Positions 50,320-57,845 of a stretch of 64,000 nucleotides of DNA are shown here, one piece after another; the stretch's first letter is position 1; the number at the start of each line of letters is the position of its first letter. Location: NCBI RefSeq assembly GCF_003053725.1, contig NZ_QAYC01000010.1:117042-181041 (forward strand), in the 5' to 3' direction. This DNA is from Rhodovulum kholense (GTDB lineage: Bacteria; Pseudomonadota; Alphaproteobacteria; Rhodobacterales; Rhodobacteraceae). The notes under the pieces are model-generated. The model was not told the origin of the DNA and did not search any database. It saw nothing but the letters and a program-made list of their open reading frames with translations. The position numbers and the translations under genes are program-made.

Positions 50320-50398
50320 GCTCGCTCCGGACAGACTGGACCGGCGCGACACTAGCGGGACGGCGGCCGGGATGCCAGCCGCCGCCCCGCCTGCCGGA

Positions 50399-50983
50399 TC
50401 AGTTCGCGGCCTTGCCCGCCTCGATCGAGATATGGACCTCGACCTCGTCGCTGACCGCGGGCACGTATTCGCCCATGTCGAAGTCAGACCGTTTCAGCGT
50501 CGTGGTGGCGGCAAAGCCCAGCCAGTCGCGGTTTTCCATTGGATGGGTGCCGTGCCGGGTCAGCGTCGCGTCCAGCACCACCGGTTTGGTGATCCCGTTC
50601 AGGGTCAGATCGCCGGTGATCTTCGCGGTGTCGTCGCCGGTGACCTCGATATCGGTCGAGGTGAAGGTCACCAGATCGTTGTTCGCCGCGTCGAAGAAAG
50701 CGTCGGACATGAAATGCTCGAACCGCGCGTCCCAGCCGGTGAAAAGCACCTCGGTCGGGATCGAGACCGACACGCTGGAGGCCGCCGGGTCCTCGGCATC
50801 GAAGGCGATCTTGCCCTGCCAGCCCGAAAACAGGTTCCAGGTGGTCGAGAAGCCGAGATGTTCATAGGAAAACAGCACCTGGCTGTGGCCGGGATCGAGA
50901 TCGTAGTCGACCGCGGCTGCGGAAGCCGGCAGCGCAGTCAGGGCGACGAGGGCGGCGGCAGCCGCGGCGTGGATCGGGTTCAT
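50399..50983 (-). CDS. YceI family periplasmic protein
   Basis: 194 residues with a signal peptide (cleavage after ASA near residue 23) and a lipocalin-like YceI fold: DLDPGHSQVLFSYEHLGFST, the FDAEDPAASSVSVSIP stretch and ITGDLTLNGITKPVVL. Homologues bind polyisoprenoids or amphipathic lipids. CAGGAG lies 8 nt before the ATG. Its upstream region shares a 329-bp divergent gap with rpsF and holds a perfect palindrome. Confidence 0.93.
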   Translation of the reverse strand: MNPIHAAAAAALVALTALPASAAAVDYDLDPGHSQVLFSYEHLGFSTTWNLFSGWQGKIAFDAEDPAASSVSVSIPTEVLFTGWDARFEHFMSDAFFDAANNDLVTFTSTDIEVTGDDTAKITGDLTLNGITKPVVLDATLTRHGTHPMENRDWLGFAATTTLKRSDFDMGEYVPAVSDEVEVHISIEAGKAAN

Positions 50984-51097
50984 GGACAACTCCTGTTCGT
51001 GGGTCGGATCCTTGGGTCGCACCGCCCGGGGGCGGTCCGCTGTGACAGAGGTCGTCTTGCCCGCCACTCTGCGCAACTGCACAGAGACCCACAGACT

Positions 51098-51115
51098 CTG
51101 TTCGGCTCCGAACAG
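51098..51115. promoter_or_regulatory. Perfect 18-bp palindrome, candidate operator
   Basis: CTGTTCGG-CT-CCGAACAG, 8-bp arms with 2-bp spacer, 115 bp upstream of yceI and about 60 bp upstream of the proposed rpsF -35. No T-run follows, so an operator for yceI is more likely than a terminator. A second, weaker inverted pair CTCTG...CAGAG is at 51068-51086. Confidence 0.58.
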
Positions 51116-51173
51116 AAGTCATGGGCGCGAAACCCTGGCCCCGGCGCCCGACGCAGCCAGGCCCGCGCCCGGG

Positions 51174-51201
51174 TTGCATCGGGTGGCAATCCCTGTATAA
51201 G
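51174..51201 (+). promoter_or_regulatory. Promoter of rpsF-rpsR-rplI
   Basis: TTGCAT (51174-51179, 4 of 6) and TATAAG (51196-51201, 5 of 6) with a 16-bp spacer; the TATAAG stands out in GC-rich sequence. The predicted start near 51208 gives a leader of about 105 nt. Confidence 0.62.
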
Positions 51202-51209
51202 GCGCAGGT

Positions 51210-51260
51210 CCTTCCGACCGAACGGTATCCGGTGCGGCCTCTCGTGGGCGGGACGGAAGG
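51210..51260 (+). promoter_or_regulatory. Structured rpsF leader, candidate S6:S18 autoregulatory element
   Basis: A long-range stem CCTTCCG (51210-51216) with CGGAAGG (51254-51260) is extended inward by CC/GG pairs after one A-A mismatch and encloses ACCGAACGGT and CCGG segments. A second hairpin with a GCAA loop follows (about 51260-51273). Leaders of rpsF operons often bind the S6:S18 complex; whether the CCG-bulge consensus is met needs covariance modelling. Confidence 0.45.
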
Positions 51261-51312
51261 TGTCGCAAGACCTCGCCCTTTGAAGTGCACCTGCAACAGA
51301 ACTGGAGTATGC

Positions 51313-51666
51313 ATGCCGCTTTACGAGCATGTCTTCATCGCGCGCCAGGACCTGTCCAACGCGCAGGCCGAAGGCCTTGTCGAACACTTCTCCACCGTCC
51401 TCGCGGATAACGGCGGCAAGGTCGTCGAAAGCGAGTACTGGGGCGTCAAGACGATGGCCTACAAGATCAACAAGAACCGCAAGGGCCATTACGCCTATCT
51501 GCGCACCGACGCCCCGGCGCCGGCGGTGCAGGAGATGGAACGCCTGATGCGGCTGCACGAGGACGTCATGCGGGTTCTGACCGTCAAGGTCGATGCCCAT
51601 GAGGAAGGCCCCTCGGTGCAGATGCAGAAACGCGAAGAACGCGGCGACCGCCGCGAGCGTCGTTGA
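51313..51666 (+). CDS. rpsF: 30S ribosomal protein S6
   Basis: 117 residues. MPLYEHVFIARQDLS start, GVKTMAYKINKNRKGHY core and a charged tail. GGAG is 5 nt before ATG 51313; the upstream open frame covers the leader. Binds the central domain of 16S rRNA with S18. Confidence 0.97.
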   Translation: MPLYEHVFIARQDLSNAQAEGLVEHFSTVLADNGGKVVESEYWGVKTMAYKINKNRKGHYAYLRTDAPAPAVQEMERLMRLHEDVMRVLTVKVDAHEEGPSVQMQKREERGDRRERR

Positions 51667-51695
51667 CCTTCCGCCTGAGCAAAGGAGCCTAAATC

Positions 51696-51923
51696 ATGGC
51701 CGCAAAACCGTTTTTCCGCCGTCGCAAGGTCTGCCCCTTCTCGGGCGAGAACGCGCCGAAGATCGACTACAAGGACACCCGTCTGCTGCAGCGCTACATC
51801 TCCGAGCGCGGCAAGATCGTGCCCTCGCGCATCACCGCCGTCTCGGCCAAGAAGCAGCGTGAACTGGCCCGCGCCATCAAGCGCGCCCGCTTCCTCGCCC
51901 TGCTGCCCTACGCCGTGAAGTAA
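51696..51923 (+). CDS. rpsR: 30S ribosomal protein S18
   Basis: 75 residues. [19 protein letters not shown] and the C-terminal [12 protein letters not shown] are exact family signatures. AAAGGAG precedes the ATG; 29 bp after rpsF. Confidence 0.98.
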   Translation: MAAKPFFRRRKVCPFSGENAPKIDYKDTRLLQRYISERGKIVPSRITAVSAKKQRELARAIKRARFLALLPYAVK

Positions 51924-51934
51924 GGAGCGACCCC

Positions 51935-52522
51935 ATGCAAGTGATCCTTCTGGAACGCGTGGCCAAGCTTGGCCAGATGGGCGAGGTCGTCAACGTCAAG
52001 GACGGCTATGCCCGCAATTTCCTGCTGCCGCAGGGCAAGGCGCTGCGCGCCAACGCGACCAACATCGCCCGCTTCGAGGCCGACAAGGCCCAGCTCGAGG
52101 CGCGCAACCTCGAGACCAAGAAAGAAGCCGAAGCGCTGGCCGGGAAACTGGACGGTCAGCAATTCGTCGTGATTCGCTCGGCCTCGGACGGCGGCGCGCT
52201 TTACGGCTCGGTCACGCCCCGCGACATCGCCGATGCCGCGACCGAGGCAGGCTTCTCGGTCGACCGCAAGCAGGTCGTGCTGGCCGGTCCGATCAAGGAA
52301 CTGGGCCTGCACACGGTCCATGTGCTGCTGCACCCCGAGGTCGATGTGACCGTGGCGGTCAACGTGGCCCGCTCGGCCGAAGAGGCCGAACTGCAGGCGT
52401 CGGGCAAGTCGATCCAGGAACTGGCCGCCGAGGAAGAAGCCGCGGCCGAGTTCGAGATCCAGGAACTGTTCGACGATATCGGGTCGGCCGCGTCCGACGA
52501 CGAGGAGGACGAGCAGGCCTGA
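51935..52522 (+). CDS. rplI: 50S ribosomal protein L9
   Basis: 195 residues. N-terminal [32 protein letters not shown] domain (rRNA binding), linking helix, C-terminal domain ([14 protein letters not shown]), then an acidic tail of about 45 residues that makes it longer than the E. coli protein, as is common in alphaproteobacteria. A strong terminator follows 33 bp later. Confidence 0.97.
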   Translation: MQVILLERVAKLGQMGEVVNVKDGYARNFLLPQGKALRANATNIARFEADKAQLEARNLETKKEAEALAGKLDGQQFVVIRSASDGGALYGSVTPRDIADAATEAGFSVDRKQVVLAGPIKELGLHTVHVLLHPEVDVTVAVNVARSAEEAELQASGKSIQELAAEEEAAAEFEIQELFDDIGSAASDDEEDEQA

Positions 52523-52555
52523 TCGCCCGCGACACCTGTTGCACGCCTTTGAAAC

Positions 52556-52588
52556 GCGCCGTCCCTTCGGGGGCGGCGCTTTTCGTTT
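52556..52588 (+). terminator. Rho-independent terminator of the rpsF operon
   Basis: GCGCCGTCCC-TTCG-GGGGCGGCGC (10-bp stem with one T-G pair, UUCG loop) followed by TTTTCGTTT. Confidence 0.94.
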
Positions 52589-52703
52589 GCGGGCCTGGCG
52601 GCGGACCGCAAGACAGACCGTGCCGGGCCCGATGATGCTGCTTTGACGCGGATTCGGATAGAATGGCTTCGTTTTTCGTATTTTCATTTCGCGGAGGAAG
52701 AAA

Positions 52704-53792
52704 ATGTTGACCGAAAGTTCCATTGAAGACATCCGAGAGACCGGCCGCGTCATCACGCCGGCCGCCGAGGCCGACAAGACCAAGCTCGGTCCGCTGAAGG
52801 ACCTTCCCGGCCGCTGGAGCAACGACGCCCTGCCCGGCCGCGGCTGGAACATCATCGCCCTGCCCTTCTTCGAAGGCCCGTTCAAGTACCGCCTGCTGAT
52901 GAACCAGTATAACGAGGACCTGACCTTCGAGATCGCCGATACCGGGGTGCCGAACCGCGGCATCGAGACCGCCGCCGCCGGGATCAGCGGCGACCAGTTC
53001 GTCGTCGCGCTGGACTATCAGCAGGTGACGACCCAGATCGCCGCCGCCGACTTTCCCGAAAGCGGGCTGAAGGCCCGGAACGAGACGCCGATCCATCACG
53101 AGCCGGGCCTGTTCCTGCACATGACCAACAAGGCCAGGTCGGACGAGGCGCTGGGCACCTTCGACGTCGCGCGGCTGGGCACCATCCCGCACGGGGATTC
53201 CGTGCTGGCGCTGGGCACTGTCAAAAAGAGCCTCGGCATCCCGCCGATGAGCGGCCTGCCGGTCGGCTCCCGTCTGGGTCACACCGTGCTGGACGAAGTG
53301 CTGAAGCCGGTCGACGAGGCCAACCGCAACGACTATGTCGCGCCCTACCGCCATTTTCACCACGCCCCGTTCAAGGGCACGCTGGCGGGCCTTCCGGACT
53401 TCCCGGGTTTCGAGCCGGTCGATACCACACGGCTGCTGCGCGAGGCGATTGCGGGCGAGACCGTGCTGGAAACCACCGTGCTCGATTTCGACACCACCAT
53501 CGAAAGCGGCGGCATCCTGAACATTCCCTTCGTGGTCGACGAGGCCAATGCCACCTCGATGCGCTCGATCTTCTGGATCCACAAGGTCAAGGGCAACAGC
53601 CCCGACAAGCCGCGCATGCTGCTGCAATATGCGCAATTCGTGTTCCTGGACTTCTTCCCGCGCGGCGACGGCTCGCCGGGGCTGATCCGCTGGCCGCACA
53701 TTTCGATCAACACCATGGAAAAGGTCGAGGACGACCCGAAGCCCATGTACGCCATGGTCCGCGACGGCAAGTTCGACAGCAACGTCGCCTGA
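52704..53792 (+). CDS. Protein of unknown function (beta-rich, possibly nitrobindin-like N-terminal part)
   Basis: 362 residues, no signal peptide or membrane span. The N-terminal part LGPLKDLPGRWS...GWNIIALPF resembles the opening strand of nitrobindin/THAP4-like beta-barrels, and PNRGIE, HHEPGLFLHM and RLGTIPHGDSVLALG look like conserved segments of a larger protein family annotated loosely as heme-binding. I do not recall a defined function. GGAGG before the ATG and a terminator on each side make it a single-gene unit. Confidence 0.72.
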   Translation: MLTESSIEDIRETGRVITPAAEADKTKLGPLKDLPGRWSNDALPGRGWNIIALPFFEGPFKYRLLMNQYNEDLTFEIADTGVPNRGIETAAAGISGDQFVVALDYQQVTTQIAAADFPESGLKARNETPIHHEPGLFLHMTNKARSDEALGTFDVARLGTIPHGDSVLALGTVKKSLGIPPMSGLPVGSRLGHTVLDEVLKPVDEANRNDYVAPYRHFHHAPFKGTLAGLPDFPGFEPVDTTRLLREAIAGETVLETTVLDFDTTIESGGILNIPFVVDEANATSMRSIFWIHKVKGNSPDKPRMLLQYAQFVFLDFFPRGDGSPGLIRWPHISINTMEKVEDDPKPMYAMVRDGKFDSNVA

Positions 53793-53816
53793 TCGCCCCA
53801 CGGCCGGGCGCGCAAG

Positions 53817-53841
53817 AAAAAGGCCGCCCCGAGGGGCGGCC
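53817..53841 (-). terminator. Rho-independent terminator of tig
   Basis: GGCCGCCCC-GA-GGGGCGGCC (53822-53841) with AAAAA on its left, which reads as a stem followed by TTTTT on the minus strand. The plus-strand side lacks a T-run, so it mainly ends tig. Confidence 0.88.
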
Positions 53842-53882
53842 TGTCCTGTCCCTGGCCTCCGGAGTTCCCGGAGCCGCGGGTT

Positions 53883-55214
53883 TTATTCTTCTTCGAGCTT
53901 CTCGACAGCGGCCTGCAGCTCGTCCTTGCTGACCGGCTTTTCGGTCACGTCAGCCAGTTCGAAGACATAGTCGACGACCTTGTCCTCGAAGAGCGGCGCC
54001 CGGATCTGCTGCTGCAGCGCCTGGTTCTGGCGGACATATTCGAAGAACTGACGTTCCTGACCGGGGAACTGGCGCGCCTGGGCCAGAACCGCCTGGGTCA
54101 TCTCGTTGTCCGACACCGACACCTCGGCCTTGCGGCCGATCTCGGCCAGAAGCAGGCCCAGACGCACGCGGCGTTCGGCGAGCTTCAGATGCTCTTCGGT
54201 CGGCTCGATGGCGCCATGGTCATGGCCGTGATCGTCGGGATGCTCTTCGTGATACAGCTGGTGGGCGATCTGCCCGGCCTCGGCCTCGAGCAGGCTCGGG
54301 GGCACCTCGAAGCTCACCGCCTCGTCCAGCGCGTCCAGCAGGGCGCGTTTCATCACGGCGCGGGCGGCACCGCTGAATTCGGCCTTCAGACGCTCGGCCA
54401 CCTGGCCTTTCAGCGCCTCCAGATCCTCGGCGCCGAACTGCTTGGCCAGATCGTCGTCGATCTCGGCCGATTTCGGCGCCTTGACCGCCTTGACGGTGAC
54501 GTCGAAGGTGGCTTCCTTGCCCTTGAGGTTCTCGGCCCCGTAGTTTTCCGGGAAGGTGACGGTGACGGTCACCTCATCCTCGGCCTTGGCGCCGACCAGC
54601 TGATCCTCGAAACCGGGGATGAAGCTGTCCGAGCCCAGAACCAGCGGATAATCCTCGGCCGAGCCGCCCTCGAAGGGCTCGTCGCCCAGCTTGCCGACGA
54701 AGTCGATGATGACCTGATCGCCTTCCTTGGCCTTCGAGCCCTTGCGGCGGTCGGTATAGGTCTGGGCGGTGGCGGCCAGCTTTTCCAGAGCCTCGGTGAT
54801 CTCGGCATCGGCCGGTTCCACCACCAGCTTTTCAAGCTTGATCGCCTTGAGGTCGGTTTCCGGGATCTCGGGCAGCGCCTCGTAGGTCATCTCGACGGTG
54901 ACGTCATCGCCGGGCTTCCAGTCCTCGCTGGTCATCTTGACCTGGGGCTGCATCGCCGGGCGGTCGCCGGTTTCCTCGAAATGGCTGCTCATGGCGCCGT
55001 CGATGGTTTCCTGCATGGACTCGCCCATCAGACGCTCGCCGAACTGCTTTTTCAGCAGCGGCATCGGGACCTTGCCCTTGCGGAAGCCCTTCATCTCGAT
55101 CTGGGGCTGGGCCTCGGCGAGCTTCTCGTTGACCTTCGCCTCCAGTTCGGCGGCGGTCACGGTGATCGTGTAGCCGCGCTTCAGGCCGTCTTTCAGGGTC
55201 TCGGTGACCTGCAT
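53883..55214 (-). CDS. tig: Trigger factor
   Basis: 443 residues, ribosome-associated chaperone with peptidyl-prolyl isomerase domain. GFRKGKVP (43-50) is the ribosome-docking signature; the PPIase domain ([21 protein letters not shown]) and a long helical C-terminal domain follow. A His/Asp-rich loop ([13 protein letters not shown]) sits in the C-terminal domain. The ATG at 55214 is chosen because it matches the family N terminus MQVTET; AAGGA lies 10 nt upstream. Confidence 0.97.
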   Translation of the reverse strand: MQVTETLKDGLKRGYTITVTAAELEAKVNEKLAEAQPQIEMKGFRKGKVPMPLLKKQFGERLMGESMQETIDGAMSSHFEETGDRPAMQPQVKMTSEDWKPGDDVTVEMTYEALPEIPETDLKAIKLEKLVVEPADAEITEALEKLAATAQTYTDRRKGSKAKEGDQVIIDFVGKLGDEPFEGGSAEDYPLVLGSDSFIPGFEDQLVGAKAEDEVTVTVTFPENYGAENLKGKEATFDVTVKAVKAPKSAEIDDDLAKQFGAEDLEALKGQVAERLKAEFSGAARAVMKRALLDALDEAVSFEVPPSLLEAEAGQIAHQLYHEEHPDDHGHDHGAIEPTEEHLKLAERRVRLGLLLAEIGRKAEVSVSDNEMTQAVLAQARQFPGQERQFFEYVRQNQALQQQIRAPLFEDKVVDYVFELADVTEKPVSKDELQAAVEKLEEE

Positions 55215-55530
55215 CTGCGTATCGTCCTTCTCATCCATTCGGGGCGGGACCGGCGGGGAGATCCCCCAAGGCCAGGCGGCGCCAGCCCCAACATTCGACG
55301 CCGGTCGTTCGGAAACAACCATATGATTTCTTCGTTTCCGGGGCACGGGTCCGGGTACAGGGGTACGCCGGTCGGTTACACCGGGAAACGCTTCCGGCGC
55401 CTTCTACGCGAGCCCGCCCCGTGGGGCAAGGGGCTCGACGGCCCGAAAGGCGGCCCGAAAGACGGCCCGACACGCGGCCCGGGCGGGCCTTCGCCCCCGG
55501 GCGGCGGCGCCCTGTCCGGCAGGGGCCGGA

Positions 55531-56931
55531 TCAGAGCCCGTAAAGATCGGGGAAGCTGACCTTGCCGGTCCAGGAGGGATAAAGAAAGCTGCCCTCGTCG
55601 GTGTCGATCGACACACAGCGCGACAAAAGCCAGTTCCGCACTGCCGGGCCATCGGCACAGGGCTCGATTTCGCCCAGCGAGCGGCCGAGCGAGACAAAGC
55701 CCGCGACGATGGCCGAGGCCGCCGAGCTGCCGCCGAAGCGGCAGAAATACGACCCGAACTCGCGCAGCCCCTCGGGCGGCTCGTCGCTGGCATAGGGGCT
55801 GTAGGAATAGCCGTGGCGGCCCGGCACATCGGTCGAGACGATCTCGAAATGCGAGAATTTGCGGTTGTCGTTATGGGGCGGGCACAGCCGGTCGGCAAAG
55901 CGCGCCTGCTGCTCGTCGAGCCGGACCGAGACCCGGTCGAAGGTTTCCGCGTCGTTGCTGGGCGCCAGCAGCGTCGCGCCCGCCACCTGCGAATAGCCCG
56001 CGACCATGCCCTTGGCATTCGCCGCGCCGACCGCGATGACGCCATTATGTTCGCTGGCCAGGTTGGCCGGATAGATGCCGCCGCTTTCCTGCGAATTGCC
56101 CGCCGCGCAGATGACGGGGCGGCGCATCGAGACCGCCACGATCAGCCGGGCGAGTTCATCCCAGAGCGCCCGCTCGCGCGGCGGGATCTCGACCTGGGTC
56201 GCAAGCGAGCCCAGATCCTCGCCATCGAGATCGACGCTGGCCAGCTCGGGCACGATCCGTCCCGGATCGGGGATCGAGCGCGGCAGCAGCACCACATCGG
56301 CGCCGATGATCTCGGCATAAAGGAAGGCCAGGATCAGCATCTCGGGATCGGTGTCGAAATTGGTCGAGATCGGCACCAGCTCGCAGAACGGATCGACGCC
56401 CGCATAGGGCAGCGGCACCGAAAGCGCCTGCGCGCCCGCGCCGCGATACTCGGCCGCGATCTCGACCAGCGCCGGACGCGCGCCGACGAGGCCCGCAATG
56501 GCGGTACCATGGTTCGAGAAATCGGGCGAGGTCGCGGGCGCCACGCCGTTCACATGGGCGATGGCCCCGGGCGACAGCCGGTCGACCAGCTCGCCCAGCA
56601 GCGCGCGCGTCTCGGGCAGATCGTCGGGCACGGTGGTCGCCAGATTGGGCAGATCGAGCGTCAGGCGGTGATCGCCCGGATGGCAGGGAAAGGCCCCGAG
56701 CCGGTTCGAAAAGAAGTCGATGGCCAGATCGCGCGCGATCGCGGGCACGAGGCAAGGATGATCGACCGCGACCGAGGTGTCGATCACCGCCACGCGGCTT
56801 TTGCGGCCCTTGCAGGGCGCAGGCCCGTCGCGCAGCAGGCCCAGCACGCCGATGCTTTCCAGATGCCAGAGCGCGGCATAGTCGTCATAGATCTCGCGAC
56901 CCTGCGGCCGGCGGGTATCGTCACCGAACAT
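55531..56931 (-). CDS. Subtilisin-like (S8) serine peptidase without signal peptide
   Basis: 466 residues. Catalytic triad as expected for S8: D51 in VAVIDTSV, H141 in NHGTAIAGL, S403 in GGSSAAS, with the oxyanion N279 in CAAGNSQ. There is no signal peptide, membrane span or I9-type prodomain; the catalytic core begins almost at once, so it is probably cytoplasmic. Insertions between the D and H motifs are long (about 90 residues). The ATG follows the PAP2 stop by one base (TGAGATG), with AAGGAG 10 nt upstream, so the two are translationally coupled. Substrate unknown. Confidence 0.86.
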   Translation of the reverse strand: MFGDDTRRPQGREIYDDYAALWHLESIGVLGLLRDGPAPCKGRKSRVAVIDTSVAVDHPCLVPAIARDLAIDFFSNRLGAFPCHPGDHRLTLDLPNLATTVPDDLPETRALLGELVDRLSPGAIAHVNGVAPATSPDFSNHGTAIAGLVGARPALVEIAAEYRGAGAQALSVPLPYAGVDPFCELVPISTNFDTDPEMLILAFLYAEIIGADVVLLPRSIPDPGRIVPELASVDLDGEDLGSLATQVEIPPRERALWDELARLIVAVSMRRPVICAAGNSQESGGIYPANLASEHNGVIAVGAANAKGMVAGYSQVAGATLLAPSNDAETFDRVSVRLDEQQARFADRLCPPHNDNRKFSHFEIVSTDVPGRHGYSYSPYASDEPPEGLREFGSYFCRFGGSSAASAIVAGFVSLGRSLGEIEPCADGPAVRNWLLSRCVSIDTDEGSFLYPSWTGKVSFPDLYGL

Positions 56932-56932
56932 C

Positions 56933-57835
56933 TCAGATCCACTCCTTCTGGGCGGCAAGCATCTGGTCCCGGCACACGACCTCCAGGACCGGCAGGATCA
57001 TCCGGGCTAGGTCATGCCCCGCCCGCGTGTCGCTGGGATAGTGCAGCCCCGCCCATTCGCGGTTCTCGGCCACCCGGCGCGCGGCGACGAAGACCTCGGA
57101 ACTGGCCGGATGCTCGGGCACGATCCGCGACAGCACGAAGGCGACCGAAAAGGACTGGAACGAGTGGTTCGACGGATAGGAGGCATGCGCCGGGATCGGC
57201 AGGAACGGCCTGAGGCGCGGCTCGACATTGTTGGGGCGCAGGACGTCGAAGCGTTCCTTGTAGCGCAGGCCGATCTCGTCGCACAGAAGCAGCACCAGCA
57301 GCACCAGACCGATGGTCGCCGAATAACCCGACCGCCCCTCGATGCCATAGGGGCGCAGATAGGCCGACAGTTCCAGCCGGCTTTCGCGCAGGATTTCCTC
57401 GCGGCGCATCGCCTCTTCCCCCCGCCGGAGCCGCACCTGCTTTTTCAGTAGCTCGATGGCTTCGGCGCGCAGCTGGTCAAGCGCAGGCGGCAGCGCCACC
57501 GGCAGGTCGATCCATTTCGGCTCCATCCCGTACAGCGCCGCGCGTTCGCGCCAGGGTTCCAGCGTCAGCTGCGCGCCATCGGTATCGGCGCCGCTTTCGC
57601 GGTTCTCGCTGGCATTCCGGTTGCGGTTGCGGTTCCGGTTGCGATTGCGGTTCCGGTTCAGGCTGGACCGGTTCATCGCCAGAAGCGTCGACAAGGACCC
57701 GCCCGCCGCCGCCTCTCCGGCGTCGAAGCCGGGAAATCCGGCATCGCTCAGGCTGCCCCCCGCGCCTTTCAGCACAAGACCGGTCGTCGAGACGACGAAT
57801 TCGGCCTTCTTCAATATCTCCAAGGAATTGCTCAC
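56933..57835 (-). CDS. PAP2/vanadium-haloperoxidase superfamily protein with (Asn-Arg)7 tract
   Basis: 300 residues. C-terminal PAP2 domain with all three phosphate/vanadate-binding motifs: K193-x6-R200-P201 (KERFDVLRP), PSNH at 221-224 (variant of PSGH), and R259-x5-H265-x3-D269 (REWAGLHYPSD). A hydrophobic helix is at 174-187. The N-terminal 55 residues are Gly/Ala/Ser-rich, followed by N60 and seven Arg-Asn pairs. GTG 57835 is chosen because AGGGGGG precedes it and it lies 10 bp after the regulator stop. It may be a phosphatase or haloperoxidase-type enzyme; the substrate is not evident. Confidence 0.8.
   Translation of the reverse strand: MSNSLEILKKAEFVVSTTGLVLKGAGGSLSDAGFPGFDAGEAAAGGSLSTLLAMNRSSLNRNRNRNRNRNRNRNASENRESGADTDGAQLTLEPWRERAALYGMEPKWIDLPVALPPALDQLRAEAIELLKKQVRLRRGEEAMRREEILRESRLELSAYLRPYGIEGRSGYSATIGLVLLVLLLCDEIGLRYKERFDVLRPNNVEPRLRPFLPIPAHASYPSNHSFQSFSVAFVLSRIVPEHPASSEVFVAARRVAENREWAGLHYPSDTRAGHDLARMILPVLEVVCRDQMLAAQKEWI
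57615..57662 (-). repeat. Hexanucleotide tandem repeat, eight units
   Basis: Eight 6-bp units on the plus strand: TTCCGG, TTGCGG, TTGCGG, TTCCGG, TTGCGA, TTGCGG, TTCCGG, TTCAGG. Read on the minus strand they encode alternating Asn-Arg (and the flanking Leu-Asn). Copy change would keep the frame and alter only the length of the linker. Confidence 0.93.
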
Positions 57836-57845
57836 CTTTCCCCCC

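Noticed and set aside
52385..52522. Acidic C-terminal extension of ribosomal protein L9
   Set aside because: Frequent in alphaproteobacterial L9; not unusual.
54200..54260. His-rich loop in trigger factor as a metal sensor
   Set aside because: Probably a variable loop common in this order; no other metal-site evidence.
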